This document shows positions 1-5,024 of a stretch of DNA of 5,024 bases, piece after piece. Source of the DNA: Planctomycetota bacterium. GTDB lineage: Bacteria; Planctomycetota; Phycisphaerae; UBA1845. A program made the translations under genes and the position numbers. The DNA lies in contig JADFOB010000130.1 of NCBI GenBank assembly GCA_022563055.1, forward strand, positions 1 to 5,024. The letters are read 5' to 3'. The notes under the pieces are model-generated. The model was not told the DNA's origin and did not search any database. It was given only the letters and a program-made list of their open reading frames with translations. The first letter of the stretch is position 1. Every line of letters begins with the position of its first letter.

Positions 1-24
1 GCGGCGCGGCTGGTCAATAACTAA
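1..24 (+). CDS. Possible C-terminal end of an upstream gene (partial)
   Basis: Frame 1 reads seven sense codons (A-A-R-L-V-N-N) and then a TAA stop at 22-24. Five of the seven sense codons end in G or C, as in the genes downstream, so this could be the tail of a gene that begins before the window. It is too short to identify. The competing reading is frame 2, which stays open from base 2 to a TGA at 92-94. That frame is less gene-like because it crosses the G run and is rich in Gly and Pro. Confidence 0.25.
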   Translation, partial: AARLVNN

Positions 25-27
25 CCT

Positions 28-36
28 GGGGGGGGG
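28..36 (+). repeat. Homopolymeric G run (9 bases)
   Basis: Nine consecutive G residues lie just after the possible upstream stop and directly before a TATAAG hexamer (37-42). Runs of this length can change length during replication and in sequencing. The run lies outside any confident gene, so a length change would alter spacing in the leader of the first GTPase gene, not a reading frame. It could also be an assembly artefact. Confidence 0.6.
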
Positions 37-88
37 TATAAGGATGGGGCACCCGCAGACCCGCCAATATCCGCCGCCAGTAGCCGAA

Positions 89-117
89 TTGTGAGGCAAA
101 GGGCGTTACGGTACGCT
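89..117 (+). promoter_or_regulatory. Weak sigma70-like promoter candidate
   Basis: TTGTGA (89-94) and TACGCT (112-117) are separated by exactly 17 bases. They match the -35 and -10 consensus at 4 of 6 and 3 of 6 positions, and the -10 box keeps the TA...T that matters most. Transcription would start near 124, about 18 bases before the ATG at 142. The match is weak and was found by eye, so a chance match in GC-rich DNA is possible. If it is real, it excludes the GTG at 91 as the start codon for that transcript. Confidence 0.2.
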
Positions 118-141
118 CTGAGGCGCTGCGGTAAATGTCGA

Positions 142-1713
142 ATGAAGTCCAAGACGCTCAATCCAACGTTCAACGCCTGGTTTGGGGCTCTGCTGGCGGT
201 CGTGGGGCTGGCGCTGCTGGGCTGGGTGCTCTCGTCGATCAACGAGCTGTACGATCGGCTCGCTGTGGTTTCCGAGGCCCTGGCCGGCATCGTGCTGATC
301 CTGCTTCTGGCGACCCTGTTTGGCGTCTTGTGGTTTGGTCTTCGTTTCCTTTGGATAGCGATCCGATCCGAACGTCGATCCAAGCCCGATGCAAAGATCG
401 CTTCGGACCCAGGGCAGGCGGCGGGTCAGAGTGTCGAAGCAGCCAGAAAGCAGATCGAGTTGGTCGTTGACGAAGTGGCTCGTCGGGCACTATCCGATGA
501 AGTCGAGTCGATCGCGGATGATCTGAGCGACACACGGTATACCATCGTTGTCTTCGGCACGGGCTCCGCCGGCAAGACCTCGATCATCAACGCCCTGCTC
601 GGACGCGACACCGGGATCACGGACCCAGCCGTCGGAACAACCCAGGCGGGAGCAGAGCATACCTACACGATCGACGGGTTTAGCGACGGCCGATTGCGCC
701 TTGTCGATACACCCGGACTTTCGGAGATCGGCGAGGGCGGCGTCATCCGCGAGGAGCAAGCGCGCGAGCTGGCTACCGGCGCCGATCTGCTGCTCTTCGT
801 TGTGGATCAGGATCTACGGGATATTGAGTTTCAACCGCTGGCCTCTCTTGCCAGGCTCGGCAAGCGATCTCTTCTGGTGCTTAACAAACGCGATCTCTAT
901 CCACCCGAGGATGTCGCAGCCATCAAGACTCGACTGTGCGAGCGCGTGGAAGGTTTGGTCAAGCCCGACGACGTGCTCGTCTGTGCAGCCGACCCTGCTC
1001 CCGTGGCTGTGCGCGATGCCTCCGGTGAGAATGAGGATCGGACCCACAAGCCCGATCGCCGGATGGGTGAACTCGCCGACCGAATCGCAGCCATACTCCG
1101 CGAGGATGGCAAGACGCTTCTGGCGGCGAACATTTTGCTGCGTGCGAAGCAAGTCTCTCAAAAAGCGCGCGACAGCATTCACCAGGCCAGGGCTCAGCGC
1201 GCGCTGGCTATCGTTACGCGTTTCCAGTGGACCACGGCGGCGGTGATGTTCGTCAATCCCGTTCCGGGGCTCGGAGCGCTGGCGGCGGCGGCGGTCAACT
1301 TTCAGATGATCACCGAGATTGCCCGGACCTTTTCCGCACCGGTGACCGTGGATGCCGCCAAGCGAATGGCCGGCGAGTTGGGACAGATCATGCTCAAGAT
1401 GGGCGTCGTAACCGTCACGACGAACCTTCTTGGCAAGGCGCTCAAGGCGTCGGTTGTGGGGTTTGTAGCCGGTGGTGCGATAGAGGCTGTCGCCGGTGCC
1501 TACTTGACGCGGCTGAGCGGGCAAGCGTTCATCGACTACTTCGCACAGGATCAGGACTGGGGAGAGGGCGGCATGCAAGGCGCGATCGAGAGGCGTTTTA
1601 ACCTCGAGGGGCAGAGCGAATTCATCACCCGCTTCGTCAAAGAGGCTGCCCGGCGCGTATTCAAGAGCGACACGCGGGGCGACGATCGGAGCGACGCTCA
1701 GAACGCACCATGA
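142..1713 (+). CDS. Membrane-anchored GTPase with C-terminal DUF697-like domain
   Basis: This is a 523-residue P-loop GTPase. Residues 13-33 and 46-74 are hydrophobic and look like an N-terminal transmembrane hairpin, followed by a basic patch (75-81) expected on the cytoplasmic side. A charged helical linker leads to the G domain: G1 GTGSAGKT at 139-146, a likely G2 Thr in GTT at 165-167, G3 DTPGL at 189-193, G4 NKRD at 248-251 and a G5-like CAA near 281-283. All motifs look intact. The C-terminal third (about 333-463) resembles DUF697 of the YcjF group: a NPVPGL turn at 372-377, then Ala-rich hydrophobic helices, with a second hydrophobic stretch at 421-453. Such GTPases are thought to act on or remodel membranes, but the substrate here is unknown. 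I chose ATG 142 because the 17 extra residues from GTG 91 are Arg-rich and not domain-like. Neither start has a clear Shine-Dalgarno. The end overlaps the next gene by 4 bases, so the two are probably co-translated. Confidence 0.88.
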   Translation: MKSKTLNPTFNAWFGALLAVVGLALLGWVLSSINELYDRLAVVSEALAGIVLILLLATLFGVLWFGLRFLWIAIRSERRSKPDAKIASDPGQAAGQSVEAARKQIELVVDEVARRALSDEVESIADDLSDTRYTIVVFGTGSAGKTSIINALLGRDTGITDPAVGTTQAGAEHTYTIDGFSDGRLRLVDTPGLSEIGEGGVIREEQARELATGADLLLFVVDQDLRDIEFQPLASLARLGKRSLLVLNKRDLYPPEDVAAIKTRLCERVEGLVKPDDVLVCAADPAPVAVRDASGENEDRTHKPDRRMGELADRIAAILREDGKTLLAANILLRAKQVSQKARDSIHQARAQRALAIVTRFQWTTAAVMFVNPVPGLGALAAAAVNFQMITEIARTFSAPVTVDAAKRMAGELGQIMLKMGVVTVTTNLLGKALKASVVGFVAGGAIEAVAGAYLTRLSGQAFIDYFAQDQDWGEGGMQGAIERRFNLEGQSEFITRFVKEAARRVFKSDTRGDDRSDAQNAP

Positions 1714-3095
1714 CGAACGACGACTTGACACAATCGCGCGAAGTCATCCTCGAACAGGTCAAGACGAGTCTTGCCGAGGTGATGGCGTCGTTGAATCTCG
1801 AAGAGGGCGACAGGGAGAAGTTCGCCGACCAGATTCGTGACGTTGGAGAGATGATGGAGAAGCTCGAACGCGGTGTGATCCACATTGCCGCGTTCGGAAT
1901 GGTCTCGCGTGGAAAGTCGGCGTTGCTCAACGCGCTGCTGGGACGGGAGGTCTTCGAGACGGGAGCCACCCATGGAACGACGCTCGGGCAGCAGTCGGCT
2001 CCGTGGACGCTCAACCGGGAGGCGGTGGGCGACCGCGAGATCCTCACGTTCACCGAATCGAGCGACACGGGTCCGACCGTCGAACTGATTGATACGCCGG
2101 GATTGAATGAGATCGGGGGCGAGGAGCGAGCCGGGCTTGCCCAGCGCGTTGCCCGCCGGGCTGATCTGCTGCTCTTTGTCGTCTCGGGCGACATGCTGCG
2201 CCCCGAACTCGCCGCGCTGGCGGAGCTGCGGGAAGCCAACAAGCCCATCATCCTCGTCTTCAACATGATCGACCTCTACTCCGACGTGGATCGCGACAAG
2301 ATCTACCGAAAGATTCGCAACGAGCGCGTGCGTGAACTGCTCAAACCGGACGACGTTGTCCTGGCGGCGGGCAAGCCTCGACCGGTCAAGGTGATCACGC
2401 GCGATGCAGCCGGCAACACCACTGAGCGGTGGGAAACGCCCGAGCCCATCATCGTTGCCCTCAAAATCAAGATACTCGACACCTTGGAGCGCGAAGGGCA
2501 GGCGCTCACGGCGCTCAACACGATGCTCTACGCAAGCGATATGCACGAGCAGATTGTGCGGCGGAAGCTCGAGTTGCGCGACGAGGCTGCGGACAAGCTC
2601 ATCTGGCGGTTCACGGTGACCAAAGCCGTTGCGGTGGCGTGCAATCCCGTGGCCTTCGCCGACGTCGCGGGCGGCATCGGAACTGATATCGCTCTGGTCT
2701 TCGCTCTGGCAAAGCTCTACGGAATTCCCATGACCCGCGTGGGCGTGGGAAAACTGGTCATCGAGATCGGGAAAATGGCCGGTGTGTTTACCGCTACGGA
2801 GGTCGGGACGCACTTTCTGATCGGGATGGCCAAGAGCTTCTTCGCCGCAACATCTTTGTTCACCGGTGGGGCGAGCTTGGCCGCTTACGCCGCCGTGGCC
2901 CCCGTTCAGGCCTTCGCAGCCGGATACTCTTCACGAGTGATTGGTGAAGCGACCAAGGTTTACCTTCGCAACGGCGCGTCGTGGGGGCCGGCCGGTCCCA
3001 AGACCGTCATCCAGCACATCCTCGATTCGCTGGACCGCGAGTCGATCATGCAGCGGATCAAACAGGAGCTGCAAACGCGGCTACGCGTGACGTAG
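1710..3095 (+). CDS. Second DUF697-type GTPase, paralogue of its neighbour
   Basis: This is a 461-residue GTPase with no N-terminal membrane hairpin; the first 50 residues are a charged helix. G1 is GMVSRGKS at 63-70, a likely G2 Thr lies in GTT at 89-91, G3 is DTPGL at 128-132, and G5 is probably AAGKP at 219-223. G4 is NMID at 185-188, so the usual Lys of NKxD is Met; Asn and Asp, which read the guanine, are kept. Residues about 300-340 match the DUF697 pattern (CNPVAFAD, then a hydrophobic helix ending in LAKLYGIP), with a further hydrophobic stretch at 365-415. It shares with the upstream protein the order NALLG, DTPGL-NEIG/SEIG, ADLLLFVV, KPDDV and a PxPV...RDAxG segment, which points to an old tandem duplication. 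Its ATG lies inside the upstream stop (ATGA), and no Shine-Dalgarno sits at normal spacing, so translation is probably coupled. The two proteins may work as a heteromeric pair, as inferred from this arrangement. Confidence 0.9.
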   Translation: MTNDDLTQSREVILEQVKTSLAEVMASLNLEEGDREKFADQIRDVGEMMEKLERGVIHIAAFGMVSRGKSALLNALLGREVFETGATHGTTLGQQSAPWTLNREAVGDREILTFTESSDTGPTVELIDTPGLNEIGGEERAGLAQRVARRADLLLFVVSGDMLRPELAALAELREANKPIILVFNMIDLYSDVDRDKIYRKIRNERVRELLKPDDVVLAAGKPRPVKVITRDAAGNTTERWETPEPIIVALKIKILDTLEREGQALTALNTMLYASDMHEQIVRRKLELRDEAADKLIWRFTVTKAVAVACNPVAFADVAGGIGTDIALVFALAKLYGIPMTRVGVGKLVIEIGKMAGVFTATEVGTHFLIGMAKSFFAATSLFTGGASLAAYAAVAPVQAFAAGYSSRVIGEATKVYLRNGASWGPAGPKTVIQHILDSLDRESIMQRIKQELQTRLRVT

Positions 3096-3104
3096 AGCGT
3101 TTTT
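3081..3104 (+). terminator. Weak terminator-like hairpin with T run
   Basis: A perfect 5-bp stem (CTACG 3081-3085, CGTAG 3091-3095, 5-base loop) overlaps the stop codon of the second GTPase. Five T residues follow at 3100-3104 after a 4-base gap. A competing 5-bp stem (ACGCG 3075-3079 with CGCGT 3084-3088) overlaps it. The stem is short and set back from the T run, so it would be inefficient at best, and read-through to the next pair of genes remains likely. Confidence 0.2.
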
Positions 3105-3243
3105 CCGGTCCCCATTCTCCCCGAAACCACCGTGCAGACGTGTCCCAGTGCTGAGAATTGGTGCTGGCGCAGGCGGCGTTTGGCCGATCACCTTTATGTC
3201 GTGGTGTGCCGATACCGGTGCACCCCGGATGCGCTTGTCCGGA

Positions 3244-3266
3244 CTTTCGGCCCAGAGCGCCGAAAG
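3244..3266. repeat. Perfect 8-bp inverted repeat (hairpin)
   Basis: CTTTCGGC at 3244-3251 pairs exactly with GCCGAAAG at 3259-3266 around a 7-base loop. It lies 68 bases before the small gene's start codon. No T run follows on the + strand, so it is not a standard intrinsic terminator. It could be an operator, an RNA processing or stability element, or a chance repeat. Confidence 0.5.
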
Positions 3267-3324
3267 AATGGATCGACTGCGCGACAGGATGTTGCGCGAG
3301 GTCAGCGCATGTACGCAGACGCAT

Positions 3325-3329
3325 GGAGG
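3325..3329 (+). promoter_or_regulatory. Strong ribosome binding site (GGAGG)
   Basis: GGAGG lies 5 bases before the ATG at 3335. It is the only canonical, well-spaced Shine-Dalgarno that I found ahead of a start codon in the window. It decides the start of the 65-residue protein against the longer open frame upstream. Confidence 0.75.
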
Positions 3330-3334
3330 CGCCT

Positions 3335-3532
3335 ATGAGCACGTCGACCGATAACTGGTTCGTTGAAGAGTTCCATCTCCGAAGCCCCGTCGAGGAGTTC
3401 CAAGAGTTCAGCCGCCTGGAGCTCGAACGGGCACGCAACGCCGATCCCGGTATCAACGACGCCGTCGATCGCGAGGCTGTCGATCTCGTGCTGCGGAGGC
3501 TGCGCGGCGAAAGGACGGACGCTCAACGATGA
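3335..3532 (+). CDS. Small acidic protein of unknown function, coupled to the ATPase
   Basis: This is a 65-residue protein that I do not recognise. It begins MSTSTDNWFVEEF and has a Glu/Phe-rich segment (residues 10-22), a charged helix (about 27-35), a DPGIND turn (37-42) and a second probable helix (45-58) ending in a basic LRRLRGER patch. It has no cysteine, signal peptide or membrane segment. Start choice rests on the GGAGG 5 bases upstream. The stop overlaps the start of the next gene (ATGA), so it is translated together with the large ATPase and could be a regulatory or adaptor subunit of it. That role is inferred from position only. The alternation of helices and the preferred G/C in third codon positions support a real gene over a chance ORF. 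Confidence 0.7.
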   Translation: MSTSTDNWFVEEFHLRSPVEEFQEFSRLELERARNADPGINDAVDREAVDLVLRRLRGERTDAQR

Positions 3533-5024
3533 TTCTAAAACGCATCCTGGCTGAGAACATCTTGAAATACCGGAAGCTCCAACTCACGGATCTTCCGTTG
3601 CAGGGTCAGATCGCGGTCGCGGGGCGAAACGAGGCCGGCAAGACCGCCATCGGTGAGACCATCTGCTTTGCGCTGTTTGGCCGCACCTTCTCCATCCCTC
3701 CGGATCAGATCACCAAGGCCATTCGTTGGGGCGAGTTTCGCGGATCGGTGGCTCTGGAGTTCACAGGCAAGGACAGCAAAAGTTACGTGGTTGTGCGCCG
3801 CATTGACAACAATGGGAAGCACACGGCGCGTCTGCATCTTGTCGGCGAGAAGCAACCCGTGGCTGAGGGTTTCGAGCCCGTGGCGAAGGCCATCGGGGAG
3901 GTGGGCGGGTTTACCTACAAGAGCTTCATCGACAGCTTCTACCTGGCTCAGCGGGAGATGGAGGTTCCCCACGCCAAGAGTGCCACCGTCAAGGCGCTGA
4001 TCGGCGTGGATAAACTCGAAGTTGTGGCGACGGAGCTTGAGACGGAGTCTGCCGACGTTCGGGAGCAGATTCAAGGCATCGAGGATCAGATCAGAGAAAC
4101 GAGGGGGCAGGTCGCGGAGATTACGCTGGACCGGGCACAGCTCGGACGCCTGGAAGCAGAGTGCGATGCCAAGCTGGAGGCTGCTCGCTTGGCTGATGCC
4201 CAGCGCGATGAGCTGGCGGCGCGGGCCGATGGGATCGCAAAGGCAGCCATTGCCTTCGTCCAAGCCAGTGAGCAGTTCGTCGAGACTACGCTGCGAACCA
4301 ACTATGCCCAGTGGCGTGGACGCACAGAGCAGATCATGGTCGGGCTAGCGGTGGCCGGTGATGCGTCCAAGACGATCGGGGGCGATGTTGACACGGCTGC
4401 GCTGCAGAGCACAGCCGCGGCTGTTCATTCGTTTGACGATGGTCTGGCCGAGTTCGACAAGGTACGCGATCTGGCGGACCTTTACAGCCGGCGTTTGACT
4501 CATCTTCTGGGCGAGGAGTCGGCGACGGGGCCTGGCCACAACGAAGATGCGCACATCGACGATGCGGGCGCCGGGGTCGGTCAAGAGATGCGGTTTGCCG
4601 ACCGGCGAGCCGCGGTCTTGCGGCGAATCGCTCTGGTCAAGAGGCGCCGTCGACCGCTGATGGTGCTGGCGGTCGTCTTTGTGGAACTCGCCGCCCTTGC
4701 CTGGATCGGCTGGGGTATCCTGATGGCTGCGCCGGGTTCCACCGTCGGCGGATGGATTGAATCCGCCATCGCCCTAAGCGCGTCTGCCCGCATGCTTGGG
4801 TTCCTGCTCACCGCGATTGCAGCGACCGTGTCGACGGTTGTGGTGATCGTTTGGTACGCCCGAACGAGTGCGCAACTTCGTCTCTTTGACCAGGAGTTCG
4901 AGAACATCGAGGCGGCGACGCAGGTTGCCCGAGATGAACTGGGCCTGTTCGACGCGTTGACCGAGGCTGTCCTCCCCGACGCCCTGGCTGCCCTGACTCG
5001 TGTTGGCAATCATCTGCTCCACAG
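3529..5024 (+). CDS. Rad50/SbcC/YhaN-like ATPase with membrane hairpin, N-terminal part (runs off window)
   Basis: An open frame of 498 complete codons continues past the window end. It is the N-terminal lobe and first half of an SMC-type ATPase. Walker A is GRNEAGKT at 32-39, in the Rad50/SbcC style. The Q-loop is the FYLAQREM segment at 137-144, with Gln141. An ALIGVDKLE segment (156-164), typical where the head passes into the coil, is followed by a coiled coil at about 163-245, rich in Glu, Gln, Ala and Leu. Two transmembrane helices follow at about 377-400 and 422-444, with a basic KRRRR run (371-375) just before the first, which predicts both ends in the cytoplasm and a short outside loop. 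Bacillus YhaN-type proteins are, as I recall, also SbcC relatives with mid-chain membrane helices; Rad50 and SbcC have a CxxC zinc hook at about this place, not seen here. Walker B, the signature motif and the C-terminal coil must lie downstream. ATG 3529 overlaps the previous stop; AAGGA at 3511-3515 is 13 bases away, far for a ribosome binding site, so coupling is likely. Confidence 0.85.
   Translation, partial: MILKRILAENILKYRKLQLTDLPLQGQIAVAGRNEAGKTAIGETICFALFGRTFSIPPDQITKAIRWGEFRGSVALEFTGKDSKSYVVVRRIDNNGKHTARLHLVGEKQPVAEGFEPVAKAIGEVGGFTYKSFIDSFYLAQREMEVPHAKSATVKALIGVDKLEVVATELETESADVREQIQGIEDQIRETRGQVAEITLDRAQLGRLEAECDAKLEAARLADAQRDELAARADGIAKAAIAFVQASEQFVETTLRTNYAQWRGRTEQIMVGLAVAGDASKTIGGDVDTAALQSTAAAVHSFDDGLAEFDKVRDLADLYSRRLTHLLGEESATGPGHNEDAHIDDAGAGVGQEMRFADRRAAVLRRIALVKRRRRPLMVLAVVFVELAALAWIGWGILMAAPGSTVGGWIESAIALSASARMLGFLLTAIAATVSTVVVIVWYARTSAQLRLFDQEFENIEAATQVARDELGLFDALTEAVLPDALAALTRVGNHLLH

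Larger units (their letters stand above)
3096..3334. other. Gap between the two gene pairs, no convincing gene
   Basis: These 239 bases separate the GTPase pair from the small-protein/ATPase pair. Reading back from the ATG at 3335, that frame stays open to 3158, but the added residues are rich in Cys, Pro and Arg and unlike a folded protein. Another frame could give a 52-codon ORF from ATG 3196 to a TAA at 3352-3354; it has no ribosome binding site. I see no clear promoter. The most structured part is the 8-bp hairpin at 3244-3266. The gap is long for a tight operon, so it may hold a promoter or processing site for the second pair. Confidence 0.5.

Noticed and set aside
91..141. GTG at 91 as the start of the first GTPase
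   Set aside because: It would add 17 Arg-rich residues before the membrane hairpin and has no Shine-Dalgarno. ATG 142 fits better, although N-terminal data would be needed to decide.
814..1731. Long minus-strand open frame (305 codons) opposite the first GTPase
   Set aside because: It lies wholly antisense to a gene with intact G motifs. Its product is His/Arg/Gly-rich with no domain pattern, a usual shadow in GC-rich coding DNA.
1698..2813. Long minus-strand open frame (371 codons) opposite the second GTPase
   Set aside because: It is antisense to clear GTPase motifs and its translation is rich in His, Asp and Arg with no recognisable fold.
3225..3242. 5-bp inverted repeat CCGGA...TCCGG in the gap
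   Set aside because: It is too short to stand out from chance in GC-rich DNA, and no T run follows.
3158..3334. N-terminal extension of the 65-residue protein from GTG-type start codons upstream
   Set aside because: The extension is Cys/Pro/Arg-rich and has no ribosome binding site, whereas GGAGG sits 5 bases before ATG 3335.
3535..4263. Minus-strand open frame (242 codons) opposite the ATPase head
   Set aside because: The + strand here carries Walker A and the Q-loop in one unbroken frame, so the antisense frame is a shadow.

Overview
This 5 kb window is GC-rich bacterial DNA and nearly all of it codes on the + strand. I recognise no rRNA, tRNA, CRISPR array, insertion sequence or phage gene. 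The composition (G/C favoured at third codon positions) and gene types would suit a GC-rich Gram-negative lineage such as Planctomycetota or Myxococcota, but nothing here fixes the taxon.

Layout: (1) Positions 1-141 are a leader. It may hold the last codons of an upstream gene (stop at 22-24), a run of nine G residues, and a weak sigma70-like promoter. (2) Positions 142-1713 encode a GTPase with an N-terminal membrane hairpin and a C-terminal DUF697-like hydrophobic domain. (3) Positions 1710-3095 encode a second, paralogous GTPase of the same fold without the N-terminal hairpin. It starts inside the stop codon of the first (ATGA overlap). (4) Positions 3096-3334 are a 239-base gap with a perfect 8-bp hairpin and no convincing gene. 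(5) Positions 3335-3532 encode an unrecognised 65-residue acidic protein with a strong ribosome binding site. (6) From 3529 to beyond the window end runs the N-terminal half or so of a large Rad50/SbcC/YhaN-like ATPase. It also starts by an ATGA overlap and carries two transmembrane helices in the middle of its coiled-coil region.

The genes form two translationally coupled pairs, GTPase+GTPase and small protein+ATPase, in the same direction. Three of the four proteins are predicted to be at or near the membrane. The simplest reading is a membrane-associated system that joins dynamin-like or YcjX/YcjF-like GTPases with a membrane-tethered SMC-family ATPase. Its role is unknown. Defence, envelope stress or DNA handling at the membrane are possibilities, and none is shown by the sequence alone.
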